Source: Oligoflexia bacterium
GTDB lineage: Bacteria; Bdellovibrionota; UBA1018
Assembly (NCBI GenBank): GCA_014376785.1
Contig: JACMQW010000044.1
Coordinates: forward strand, 1 to 62,219
Direction of reading: 5' to 3'
DNA length: 62,219 nucleotides
The position numbers were made by a program, and so were the translations under genes. A model generated the notes under the pieces. The model searched no databases, was not told the origin of the DNA, and saw only the letters and a program-made list of their open reading frames with translations. Below, piece after piece: positions 43,640 to 55,013 of this stretch. The number at the start of each line of letters is the position of its first letter. Position 1 is the stretch's first letter.

Positions 43640-45574
43640 TTAGAATCCGACTTTTCTCTGAACCGAATCGTACTTATCCGACACGATTTGGAAGAGGTTA
43701 TTGCCCCTTGGGTTCTTTGAGTGCCAGATATCGTCGCTCGACGCGACGTCTCGGAACGCCATCTCATTTCCTGCCGCCACGTGATCTTTTTCTTCAGCGC
43801 CACCAAAGAGACTTTTCAGATTCAGATCGCCGCCTGAAGAATCGCCTTTCGAAGCCATCGAGCGTGCAGCGCCACCGCCGCTGTAGCCGGCGCCTGCGTC
43901 TTTCGAAAAGTTTGCGAAAGCGGATGCCATGACTCCGGAGATTTCTCCCTCTGCTCCTCGCGCGCCGCCAGAGGCCGCGACGCTAGAGACGAGACCGGCC
44001 ATTCCGGCGGCCCCGCCTGCAGCGGCTTCCGATACTTTACTATGCGGAATCTGGCTTGCTACGCGGTCCACTTGCGACGCGAGAGGAGATCCCGATGGCA
44101 GGAGGAAGGATTCCGGAGAGCCTCCGACCACGGCCGCACTGGTGTTCGATGCCGGTGCGTTCGATGTCGTGAAGTTCGACCCCGTTGCGGTGAAGAGGTT
44201 AGAGTTCGAGCCGGTCGCGCCGGAGAGACCGAAAGCGCTGGTCGTTCCGTTTCCGGTGAAGAGGGATTGGAGCAAGTCTTTTGCTTTACCCTTCGTATTT
44301 TCGGCTGAGTAGATCGAAACTCCACGCATCGCAGTCAACCCGGTGAAAATGATTGCGGCTTGTTTCGCTAGGTTTGCGCGACCTACGTAGAATTCATAAG
44401 TGTTCGTTTGAGCGACATCGAGTTTTGCTTTGGTCGCATCTGCTTTCGCTCCCGTATCCTTGATGAGTGCTTCCTGTTCGCAGCCCCCTTCCGTGCAGGA
44501 TTCAAGTTGTTTTTTCTGATAATCGAGTGAGCTTTTTTCGGTTTGCGCATTTTTTGCGATTAACGCATTTTGTTTCGCATTCTGTAGCGTGCCCTGACTG
44601 GATAGACCTTTGCAAAAATCAGGAAATTTTTCAGCCTGATAATAGCAAACGCCAATTCGCATCGCGGTGAGACTTCCGCCCGCACTTAAGATGGTTTCCA
44701 TAATTTTCGGGATGTTTTTTACTAATCCCTGTTTAGCAGCGACATTTCCGTCGCCATCGATCGTTTGTCCGCCCGAGGAGTGTTTTCCAGACATCAACTG
44801 AATGCTGGTTTGGACGATTTCGCCCATTCCGGCCGCGAAGGCAGCTCCGCCACATGCTCCAGAGTTAAAGATGTTGCCGGGACTCATGGCGTTTCCGGGC
44901 GGAGTGAAAACGAATGTCAGAGGAATAATGGGTTCGTGATTGGCGATTTGTTTCGCTCTTTTCTGATTGAATTCGAGTTCCTTCGTTTTGTATTCAGCAC
45001 TGACTTTCGCCATAGAAAGCGCTTCTGCCCAGCAGATTCCTGCAGCAGCCACATCAAGTGCGGCGATGACGATCACACCTTTTTCAGCGCTTTGAGCGCT
45101 CTCGTAAGCCTCGCAGTACTGAAGGGACTGCGTGTTTTTCGATGCTTGCTGGAGGGAGCAGTAGACCTGAGCTTCTTGGCTATTCACTGTCCTGCCGGAT
45201 GCGCAGATCGAGCCGATCATTTCACTTTTCGCGCCGTCCGTTTGATTTGCGACGGCCGCTTGCATGGTGGTGAAGCAATCGGCCGGATTTGTGAGTCGCT
45301 CCCGCCTTGTCTTAGTCTGGCAAGCGGTGGTCATGATTTTAACATCATCTCCCTTTTTATCTTTAAAATTTCCGACGGACGCATTTTTTAACGCCGTACA
45401 AATCGCGCCCACGTCCGGCAGCGTTTTCGCTGCATCTCCGCTGCTAATACTACTCGCAGATGAATCCAGCACGCCGTCCGCAAATGCGGGGGTGATCGGC
45501 GAGAGCGCGATTCCGAGCGTGAGTGTGAGAGAAAGGACTTGGGAGATGACGTTCTTCTTCATGATCTGCGACAT
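43640..45574 (-). CDS. Large secreted protein 4 of the operon (paralogue group), unknown family
   Basis: 644 aa. Signal peptide (residues 1-33, ending TPAFA). N-terminal cysteine-rich region with a block YCEAYESAQ...AAAGICWAE in which the two cysteines are exactly 26 residues apart, shared with the next two proteins. The middle is long and Ala/Ser/Gly/Asn-rich with a coiled-coil-like Lys/Gln stretch. The C-terminus carries DLNLKSL, then DDIWHS and NNLFQIVSDKY, the operon's shared end module. No enzyme motif found. Export is clear; the role, possibly in an envelope or extracellular structure, is inferred. It is last in the operon, 11 bp after the gene before it. Confidence 0.8.
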   Translation of the reverse strand: MSQIMKKNVISQVLSLTLTLGIALSPITPAFADGVLDSSASSISSGDAAKTLPDVGAICTALKNASVGNFKDKKGDDVKIMTTACQTKTRRERLTNPADCFTTMQAAVANQTDGAKSEMIGSICASGRTVNSQEAQVYCSLQQASKNTQSLQYCEAYESAQSAEKGVIVIAALDVAAAGICWAEALSMAKVSAEYKTKELEFNQKRAKQIANHEPIIPLTFVFTPPGNAMSPGNIFNSGACGGAAFAAGMGEIVQTSIQLMSGKHSSGGQTIDGDGNVAAKQGLVKNIPKIMETILSAGGSLTAMRIGVCYYQAEKFPDFCKGLSSQGTLQNAKQNALIAKNAQTEKSSLDYQKKQLESCTEGGCEQEALIKDTGAKADATKAKLDVAQTNTYEFYVGRANLAKQAAIIFTGLTAMRGVSIYSAENTKGKAKDLLQSLFTGNGTTSAFGLSGATGSNSNLFTATGSNFTTSNAPASNTSAAVVGGSPESFLLPSGSPLASQVDRVASQIPHSKVSEAAAGGAAGMAGLVSSVAASGGARGAEGEISGVMASAFANFSKDAGAGYSGGGAARSMASKGDSSGGDLNLKSLFGGAEEKDHVAAGNEMAFRDVASSDDIWHSKNPRGNNLFQIVSDKYDSVQRKVGF

Positions 45575-45585
45575 ACGTGCCTCGA

Positions 45586-46953
45586 TTATTTCTTCGCTTT
45601 AGGATCGGAGTAACCATTGAAAATACGATTCACCCGGCCCTCAGGCTCGAGTTCTGAATACTGACTTTTACGCTCTTTAATGCGACCGGAAACGATGTCG
45701 AAGATCGTTCCATTATAGCTTGCATGGAATACGTCTCCGTCTTGCGAGGCCGCAAGGGACGCTGTGCTCGCAGGCGCACGAAAAATTTCTAAGACCGAGT
45801 TCGATTCGCCGGGAGTTGCGCCGCCACTTCCGCCGAAACCCATTTCGTCGATTCCGCTTCCACCCGCGACGGTGGCAGAGCCGCTGCCCGACTTATAGGA
45901 ATCACCGGTAATCGAAGCGAGGAGGGGGGAGGTTTCGCCTCGGTTAATGCGACCTTCGGCTTCCTTCACCATGTCGGTCATATTCTCAGGCATTCCTGCG
46001 GCGGATAAAATGTTCGCTGCGCTTTCGCCAGAATCGACTTTTTTTCCAATCTCATTCATATCAAGTTTCCCCGCATCGGTCGCCAGGGTGAGATCACTTT
46101 TTACATTCTTTAAGTATTTATCGGTTCCGATCGTGGCGGCTAGGTGATCCACGGCGTCGGGGGTCGGAGGCGTGAAAGCACTCGCCGTCGCCGCAAACAT
46201 TCCCGCGCTGGAACTTCCTTTAATTGGAGGTGTAGGGAGTGCGGCCAGACAAGACTGAACGTTTCCTTCCACCATGGACGTGAGGGACTGCGCAGAATCA
46301 CAAGCGCTTTGGCCACTTTTCTTCAGATCTTTAATGGATTTGATTTTTGCAGCTCCGTTGATGCCGAAAAGAACGGCATTTATACAAGACGGGCTCATTG
46401 CCTTTTGCATCATGGTTTTCGTTACTCCGGTGGTAACCTTCCTGATCATGCTGATTGAGCCCGCACCAGAAATAATGGAACCACCTAGCGAGAGAATATT
46501 TCCATCACCTTTCGCGATATCTTTAATCGCCATACCGACTTCGAGGGCCGTATTCGCAAGCCCCGCGAATCCGCAAACGCGGTCCCAGGCTACGGGAGTA
46601 CCTGCCGGAGTCATTCCCATTACGCACGCTGTGGCGCAGACCGCAGCAGAGGCTAAGTTTAAAGTCGCGGTCACTTTCTGAAGCCCTTGCCCCTTGTTGG
46701 AATCGCTGTAAGCAGAGCAGTAAGCTCCCGACTGGCTCCCCGTGACGGCCTTCACCACACAGTTTACGCAGGTGTCGCTTTTCTTACAATTTGCGTCGTT
46801 AATGAGGTTTTTTGCATTCGCTGCGGTCACGCCGCAGAGGCTGTCGCAAGAATTCGCGGCCATTGCGCTCGGAAGCGGGCCAGTGAGGAGTGAAAAACTG
46901 CAGAAGACGGAGAAGACTAAAAGCGCCTTGCGATTCATTTGTGTTCTCATCAT
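45586..46953 (-). CDS. Large secreted protein 3 of the operon (paralogue group), unknown family
   Basis: 455 aa. The start ATG overlaps the stop of the preceding gene by 4 bp; a later Met (MNRKALL) could open the signal peptide, which ends AMAA. The mature N-terminus is very cysteine-rich (CDSLCG, NCKKSDTCVNC) and has AYCSAYSDS...ASAAVCATAC with the same 26-residue spacing between YC and C. Ala/Gly/Ser-rich middle. The C-terminus has GDVFHASYNGTIFDIVSGRI, related to the end of protein 4. No known domain. It is coupled to its neighbours in one transcript. Confidence 0.8.
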   Translation of the reverse strand: MMRTQMNRKALLVFSVFCSFSLLTGPLPSAMAANSCDSLCGVTAANAKNLINDANCKKSDTCVNCVVKAVTGSQSGAYCSAYSDSNKGQGLQKVTATLNLASAAVCATACVMGMTPAGTPVAWDRVCGFAGLANTALEVGMAIKDIAKGDGNILSLGGSIISGAGSISMIRKVTTGVTKTMMQKAMSPSCINAVLFGINGAAKIKSIKDLKKSGQSACDSAQSLTSMVEGNVQSCLAALPTPPIKGSSSAGMFAATASAFTPPTPDAVDHLAATIGTDKYLKNVKSDLTLATDAGKLDMNEIGKKVDSGESAANILSAAGMPENMTDMVKEAEGRINRGETSPLLASITGDSYKSGSGSATVAGGSGIDEMGFGGSGGATPGESNSVLEIFRAPASTASLAASQDGDVFHASYNGTIFDIVSGRIKERKSQYSELEPEGRVNRIFNGYSDPKAKK

Positions 46954-48254
46954 TTCACCCCGATTTTAAAATTGAGATCCCGAGTGACGATCGCACCATA
47001 GCGCAAGCGGACGCGGTCAAAAAGGCTCACCGTGCGGTCTTCCGGATTCAGAAAAAGATTCGCAGAAGCAAGCCCCCGCGCAGCGGGATTAGCGGCATTC
47101 GCAGTGCCTGCGTTTTCGGCAGCGTCGCCCGCGGCGACTCCGCTCAGCGCTTGGGCCATCGCCCCATTCAAATCAAAATCATCGCCTCCATAAGACGGAG
47201 CGGAATGTCCGACGCTCGCAGCGCGGTAACCTTGCGACGACTCTAGCTTTTCACCGACGTTCAGACCGGCTAATTTTTCCATCGCGCGCGCCGTCTCTCC
47301 GAGTTCGCTCTGTGCAGCTCCCGGCAGTGACGAAATCGATGCCGAATCGAAGAGGGATTTCGAAGGCGATTCAAATTCTCCAAAAAAGGCGTCCGCCGAT
47401 TTCCCCGTCGCTTTTTGGAGGTCTTTCAGAAATTCTTCTGAGCGAACATAGGATGGAAGCGTAGGATCGCTAGCCGTCGCACATCGAATCGCTCCGAGCG
47501 CAGACTTCACAGACGATTCCGTGCAAGCTGTCGATAGTCCGCCCGCCGTCGCGGCCGAAATGATGGAGCCCGCTCCATTATTAGCCGGCGTGGGCGCAGT
47601 TTCCGTTCGAAAGCCCAGACCACCGCTGGCGGTGGTAGGACTCATGTCATCTGATTTCTTTTTCAGATCGCCCAAACTTTTTTCATTCGCCTGCGACTGA
47701 GAATATTTCTCGTATGCTTTTAGCGTGCTTTTTCCGGCCACTGCGCACGCATCGCCGTTAAATTTCGTTGCCGGCGCGGCCGCCTGAGTCCCTGCTTGTG
47801 CGGCATCGGGCGCAGATTTTTCTGCATTTTTCGTGAGTAAATTTTGTCCCGCGGCAGTTCCCGCTCCCATGACGGTGTCTGCGAATTTTTTCACGAGGAT
47901 TCCTTCAGCGGCGCTCCCGATGAGGGATGCTCCGGTGCAAAGGGGGCCCGTGACCGCTTTTCCGCAAGCCGCCGTGCAAGTCGCCGCGACTCCGGTCCAG
48001 ACGGCCGAGGTTGCTTGGTTGGTCGTGACTCCCTGGCTGTAGTCTTTTGCAGCGGTGCAGTACTTCGCGCGGAATGCCGCGTCTTTAGAGTTTTTGCAAA
48101 TCGATGAAACTTTTTGGTCGGTCCCGATGGCGTGAGCGGAGATTGCAGTGAGCAGGCCTAAGGAGAAAAGGGCTGCCCGAGCAAGCGAAGACGAGAGGCG
48201 ACTGGCCCCATGGTCTTTTTGCAATGATGTCGTGGTTACACGACGAAACCCCAT
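46950..48254 (-). CDS. Large secreted protein 2 of the operon (paralogue group), unknown family
   Basis: 434 aa. Signal peptide after a basic start (ends SAHA at about residue 43). The N-terminal region has KYCTAAKDY...GVAATCTAAC with YC and C 26 residues apart, the mark of the group. The Ala-rich body has few charged residues. Near the end comes FDLNGAMAQALSG (close to FDLNG of protein 1), then SLFDRVRLRYGAI. It overlaps gene 3 by 4 bp. Unknown function; probably exported and assembled with its neighbours. Confidence 0.8.
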   Translation of the reverse strand: MGFRRVTTTSLQKDHGASRLSSSLARAALFSLGLLTAISAHAIGTDQKVSSICKNSKDAAFRAKYCTAAKDYSQGVTTNQATSAVWTGVAATCTAACGKAVTGPLCTGASLIGSAAEGILVKKFADTVMGAGTAAGQNLLTKNAEKSAPDAAQAGTQAAAPATKFNGDACAVAGKSTLKAYEKYSQSQANEKSLGDLKKKSDDMSPTTASGGLGFRTETAPTPANNGAGSIISAATAGGLSTACTESSVKSALGAIRCATASDPTLPSYVRSEEFLKDLQKATGKSADAFFGEFESPSKSLFDSASISSLPGAAQSELGETARAMEKLAGLNVGEKLESSQGYRAASVGHSAPSYGGDDFDLNGAMAQALSGVAAGDAAENAGTANAANPAARGLASANLFLNPEDRTVSLFDRVRLRYGAIVTRDLNFKIGVK

Positions 48255-48292
48255 CTTTTCTACCCCCGTTTAGTGACTGAACTCTCCTGGAT

Positions 48293-50437
48293 CTAGATCC
48301 CGACATGCCCCCGGCGATTTTTTTCACTCATCGTTTCGTGAATGCGCTGAAAGAGATCGGCATTCTTATCTAGGTAAGAACCATTTTCATCCATGGCGGC
48401 AGGAGCCCGCGCAGCATGATTTGCGAAATCTAGAATTCCATTTTTATTCGGAACGTCTTCTTCGGATTTAGGAAGAAACTGGGCAAGCAAGCCATTCAAG
48501 TCGATGCTTTCTTCTTTCGCCGCTTTGCCTCCGCCTTTTCCGCCGGGTGCTCCGCCACCGACTTCGTAGCGTTCTTTCGTTCCGAATTCAGAAGCGTATC
48601 CCGCTTTCGTTTCTTCACCTGCAGGTGCTCCACCTCCGGCACCCGCCCCGCCTGCAGCGGCGCCTCCCGCACTTCCACCGCCGCCGCCACTGGGTCCGCC
48701 GGCTGCCGTTTTAAATTCGCCCGGTTTGGGAGCGTCCACTCCGCCCGTTTCTCCGCCGATATCGTTTCCATTACCCAGTGTGTTTGCATCCGGATTTAAT
48801 CCGGTCGGATCGGATGTGCTCTGGCTGCTTTCGCCTGAGGTCGCGGCAGACCGAGTGTTATCGTTCCCATTTCCAGCGGCAACCGGCCCGCTGGAATCCC
48901 AAAGGACGGGAGCGCCCGCGAGTTTTGCTTCGATCGAAGCGTATTGGCGCGCAAGTTTTTCGGCACCTTTCTGAGTCGCTTTTGCATTTTTAAGTTCCAT
49001 CGCGCTTTTTACCGCGCCCATCGCAGTCGTGTAAGTCGCCGCGGCCGCAGCTTTCTGCGTGTCCTGTTGTTCTTTGATGGCTTCCGCGTAGCGAGCTTGG
49101 ACGCGGTCGCTGGAAGCATCGAAACCATTTTCATCTGGTCGAAAAGACGCGATTTCCGAGGCATTTTTTCGGTGTTGACTCGTTTTCATCGCGAGCTTCG
49201 CGGTGGCGACGAGATTTAAACCCGTCACGGCAGCTTGGTAGGTCGCGGCGCTTTTAGCTGCTTTTGCGATTCCTTTTTGAATGCTCGATTGGGTTCCGTT
49301 CGCTGCACTCGCTGCGATCTGGCCACCGATCGTGTTCATGACAGTCGAACCCGCGGTTTGTAAAACTTGGGAACCGACGTTCGCGACCTTGATGATCGTG
49401 TTGGTGCCGCTGCACCGATAGTCCCGGCCGCCGCCTTTTTGGATCGCGATCAATTCGGACTGGGTGCAAGCATCGCCGTAAGCCATCTTTGCATCTGAAG
49501 CGCTTAAACCTGATTTATCCGGTCCAGAAGAAACGGGACGTCCGGTGGCAACATCAAGGACGGTTTTTTTACCGTCGACCATTTTCGTAACCGTGCTGAC
49601 GTTCAATTCCTTTGCTTGCTTCCGAGCCGTTTCCCCGTCTTCACTCAGCGTGAATAGTTTTCTTTCTCCGTCAGAGTCCGTGGCGACTGCAGTGAATGAA
49701 GTCCCGTTTTTCGGATCTGATTTTATTTCAGACACACTCGCGGTGCTTCCATCGGCAAAGGTGTGCGTCGTGCCGGTAGTCGAACTGCGTGTAGGCGTGG
49801 TTGCGGACGCAGCAGGGTCTGCAGGCGAAGCGGTGCCATTTTCAGAAGTCGTACCGACCGAAGCTCCAAGGGTGCCAGTTGCGGAATTCGTCGAGCTGCC
49901 CGATTTTACTTTGCTATCCGCGACCGCAGTATTTGTGGTTGCTGGCTCTGTGCTTGATTTGGTTTTTGCCTTCGCGCTTGCGGAAGAAGTCGCGCCTGCA
50001 GGCTTGTTCGATTTCTGAGGAGAGTTAGATTTAGTCGCCGCCCCCGCAGCTTTCGACGCAGTCGATGAACCTTTGGTGAAACAATTACAGCCCGTAGGCA
50101 TTTTACTGTAGTCGGCGATGAATGTGATTTGTAAATCGAACTTCTCAAAGCAGGACTTCGTCTTCACTTTGCTTGGGACGACTTTGAAGTTTGCGCAATA
50201 GCCATCCGAGGTGACGCCATAACCCGAATAAGTCGAGTGCCCGAGAATCCAAGAATCTTTATTCCAGATTTCCTGTTTACCTTGGCACATGTTTACTTCG
50301 GGATAAAAAGGTTGGCAGCTTTTTGCGGTCGTTTCGGATGCCGAAACTTGAGGAACCGACGCACCCAAGAGCGCGGAGACCATTCCGAGCGCGCTCAGTG
50401 TGAAAAGTTGAAGTGCCTGTCGATCGCGTTTACTCAC
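48293..50437 (-). CDS. Large secreted protein 1 of the operon, unknown family
   Basis: 714 aa, GTG start with AAGGGG about 8 nt upstream. Signal peptide ending VSASE. A small domain with seven or eight cysteines (residues about 40-125: CQPFYPE, MCQGK, GYCANF, SCFEK, GCNCF) is followed by a long Ser/Thr/Ala/Lys linker, an Ala-rich helical part and a Gly-rich stretch, then the shared C-terminal motifs IDLNGLLAQFL and ADLFQRIHETM. It lacks the YC-x26-C block of the other three. It leads the operon and is the likely scaffold; function unknown. Confidence 0.8.
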   Translation of the reverse strand: MSKRDRQALQLFTLSALGMVSALLGASVPQVSASETTAKSCQPFYPEVNMCQGKQEIWNKDSWILGHSTYSGYGVTSDGYCANFKVVPSKVKTKSCFEKFDLQITFIADYSKMPTGCNCFTKGSSTASKAAGAATKSNSPQKSNKPAGATSSASAKAKTKSSTEPATTNTAVADSKVKSGSSTNSATGTLGASVGTTSENGTASPADPAASATTPTRSSTTGTTHTFADGSTASVSEIKSDPKNGTSFTAVATDSDGERKLFTLSEDGETARKQAKELNVSTVTKMVDGKKTVLDVATGRPVSSGPDKSGLSASDAKMAYGDACTQSELIAIQKGGGRDYRCSGTNTIIKVANVGSQVLQTAGSTVMNTIGGQIAASAANGTQSSIQKGIAKAAKSAATYQAAVTGLNLVATAKLAMKTSQHRKNASEIASFRPDENGFDASSDRVQARYAEAIKEQQDTQKAAAAATYTTAMGAVKSAMELKNAKATQKGAEKLARQYASIEAKLAGAPVLWDSSGPVAAGNGNDNTRSAATSGESSQSTSDPTGLNPDANTLGNGNDIGGETGGVDAPKPGEFKTAAGGPSGGGGGSAGGAAAGGAGAGGGAPAGEETKAGYASEFGTKERYEVGGGAPGGKGGGKAAKEESIDLNGLLAQFLPKSEEDVPNKNGILDFANHAARAPAAMDENGSYLDKNADLFQRIHETMSEKNRRGHVGI

Positions 50438-50666
50438 GGGTAACCCCTTAGAATCGAAGACCGGAAATCCCGGTATTCAAAGGAACTCATCGTTAGAAAG
50501 AGAGAATTTCTTGACCCCACTCGAATATTTTCACTTGTTTTTATAGTGGAGTAAAGAATTCAACTATTAAAAACCTCCCCCAATCGGCTGACTTTTAGAC
50601 AACTAAGGCGGGTCGCGCACGACCCACCCGAAAAATTTCTGACAAAAGGCTTGGCGGGAGACGCGA
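50438..50666. promoter_or_regulatory. Divergent control region of the secreted operon and the GcvH-like gene
   Basis: It contains a hairpin-forming repeat GGGTCG-cgca-CGACCC (50610-50625) and a short ACCGG-AAATC-CCGGT palindrome (50460-50474) in the leader of the secreted operon. A TATAAA-like box (minus strand, around 50540) lies upstream, but no well-spaced -35 hexamer was found. No riboswitch was recognised. Promoters for both flanking genes must lie here. Confidence 0.35.
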
Positions 50667-51092
50667 ATGTGCCCGACAATAATGGGTATGAGCGAAACGA
50701 CGGTTCCCAAGTCAGGTGAGTTTGATGATGGAAGATTCTGGTTTTCCCGACGGGGGAACGTCCTGACGATCGGCCTCACAAACCATGGCATTGATGCCCT
50801 CGGTGATCTCGAAGGAATGGACCTTCCAGAAGAAGGGGACCACTTCGATGCGGGGGACGAAATTCTGACGATCGAAGGCAACCTTGCGAATGCCGACATC
50901 ACCCTCCCGTCCCGGGGCCTCGTTACGGCGGTTAACCCGGCTACGGCTGACCTTTCAAGCATTTCTGATGACCCGCTCGAAGAGGGATGGCTTCTGAAGT
51001 TTCAGGTCGAAGACCTAGAATCTTTGGTTGAAATTGCGGAGCCGGCCGATTCCGATGATGACGCGGATGAGGATGAGTCCGAATCTGATTAG
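50667..51092 (+). CDS. GcvH-like lipoyl-domain protein lacking the lipoyl lysine
   Basis: 141 aa. The sequence follows the glycine-cleavage H protein fold: a GRFWFSRRGNVLTIGLTNH strand region, GDEILTIEGNLANADITLPSRGLVTAVN, then DPLEEGWLLKFQ. In true H protein the turn reads ESVKA with the lipoylated Lys; here it is EGNLA, the Lys position being Leu73. No gcvT or gcvP is nearby. GGGAG lies 6 nt before the ATG at 50667. It therefore cannot carry lipoate in the known way. The acidic C-terminal tail (Asp/Glu/Ser) is also unusual. Role unknown. Confidence 0.72.
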   Translation: MCPTIMGMSETTVPKSGEFDDGRFWFSRRGNVLTIGLTNHGIDALGDLEGMDLPEEGDHFDAGDEILTIEGNLANADITLPSRGLVTAVNPATADLSSISDDPLEEGWLLKFQVEDLESLVEIAEPADSDDDADEDESESD

Positions 51093-51174
51093 GAATCACT
51101 CTTTCAGGAGCGGACTCGGGCGGAACCCCGAATTTCAGTCGTCTGCGCCCCGTGTTAAATGCTAGAAATCGGGG

Positions 51175-52886
51175 ATGAAAACTCCGCACTCTACCGGGAT
51201 GACCGCCATTGAACAGGGCGACCTCAATCCGTCTGACTCGGATGCTGGATCAGCGAAAGACACATCGGAAGAAGTGACTCAAGCTGAGGACATCGTCTTA
51301 CCTGTTCTCGATATTCACGGCGCTCCGATTACCCCGCGCGATAAAAACAAATACTTCATCAAGACTTACGGTTGCCAGATGAACGTCGCAGACAGCGAAC
51401 GCATGGCGAGTCTGCTCTCTGAAAAAGGGATGAAACCCGCCAGAGGAGTCGAAGAAGCTGGCCTCATCTTGATCAATGGCTGCACGGTTCGAGAAAAAGC
51501 CGTGCATAAGGCTGTCTCGACGCTCGGCCGGTATTACCACCAACTGAAAGACCAGGGCATGACCGGTCCGGGCGATAAGCCCATTATCGGAATCGGCGGA
51601 TGCGTGGGCCAACTCGAGAAGGAAGCGCTTTTCAAGCAAGCGCCTTACCTCGATTTCGTATTCGGAACGGATACGATCGACCACCTTCCAGAAATCGTCT
51701 ACCGAGTCGAGCAGGGCGAAAAACACATCGTGTTTGCCGACTTCGACCGGACGCAGAGTTACACGACTGAAACAAAGGTCCTCGGCCTGAAAGCGCAAGC
51801 CTTTGTGAACATCATGAAGGGCTGCGATAAGTTTTGCACTTACTGCATCGTTCCCTTCACACGTGGGAGAGAAAAATCCCGAACCATCGAAGAAGTCTTA
51901 AATGACCTCGCTCGGATGTCCGCATCCGGAGTGCGAGAAATCACGCTGCTCGGGCAGAACGTGAATTCGTTTGGAAAAGGGAATCCCAACACCGCAAACC
52001 GCGCGCCGGTGGATTTGAAAAACCAAATCGGCAAAGTCGGACCGAGAGCCGGGGATGAGAATTTCCCCCAACTCCTGCATGCGATCGATGCAGATCCGAG
52101 ACTCGGAAACATTCGGCGCATTCGCTTCACTTCCAGCCATCCGCTCGATTTCTCGGATGAGCTCATCGATGCGTACTCGACGGTGAAAAAACTCGCGCCG
52201 CAGCTCCACCTGCCCGTCCAGTCCGGTTCGAACCGAGTGCTTCAAAAAATGGGGCGTCACCATAAAATCGAGGGCTACATCGCGCAGATGGATCTCCTTC
52301 GAGCGCAGAACCCGCTCGTTGGTCTCTCGACCGATCTGATCGTCGGATTTCCGGGAGAGACCGAAGAGGATTTTCAAGCCACGCTCACTCTTCTGGACCG
52401 CGTCCAGTACGATAACATTTTTGCGTTCGCTTATTCTCCGCGTCCGGGAACTCGGGCGGCGAAGCTCGACGACGATGTGTCCGTGAAAGAAAAGAACGAC
52501 CGCTTAAATCGTCTACTCCAGCACCAACTGAAAATTTCTGAGGCGCGTTCGCAGCTCTTAGTAGGCAGTGAAATGGAGATCCTCGTTGAAGGCGAATCAA
52601 AAAAGCAAACGCTGGTTGAAAAAGGCGAAGGCAAGGGTCGCGTTTGGACCGGGCGAACCGGATGCATGCGAATCGTCCACTTCGCTGACGACTCGGGAAG
52701 AAATTTGGTCGGCCGGTTTCTGCGCGTGAAAATCCTGGCCGCCACCGCGCTTTCGATGAAAGCCGAACTCATTCACGACGCGATGGAAGCCGAGAGATAC
52801 GACGTTCTTCCGACGACTGCCTCCGGAGCACCGGTGAAGTACGGCGCCCTTCAAGGGAGCGCAATGCCCGTTTCAGAGGTGATCGC

Positions 52887-52890
<4 letters not shown>
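51175..52890 (+). CDS. miaB: MiaB, tRNA-2-methylthio-N6-dimethylallyladenosine synthase
   Basis: 571 aa. A radical-SAM enzyme that methylthiolates A37 of tRNAs. A ~58-residue acidic N-terminal extension precedes the usual start (KNKYFIKTYGCQMNVADSERM). The three UPF0004 cysteines (YGC, NGC, GGC) bind one cluster; GCDKFCTYCIVPFTRGRE binds the radical-SAM cluster. An insertion (about residues 265-285, Asn/Pro-rich) and a C-terminal TRAM domain follow. Longer than the usual ~440-480 aa. It leads the operon with the carbonic anhydrase, guaB, guaA and dnaE. Confidence 0.92.
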
Positions 52891-55009
<2,119 letters not shown>

Positions 55010-55013
55010 GCTT

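Noticed and set aside
43640-50437. The four large secreted proteins as autotransporters or PE/PPE-like proteins
   Set aside because: No C-terminal barrel ending in an aromatic residue and no translocator motif; the tails are short hydrophilic/aromatic modules.
50610-50625. GGGTCG-cgca-CGACCC hairpin as a riboswitch or terminator
   Set aside because: No T-run on either side in the right place, and no recognisable aptamer; left as a plain palindrome.
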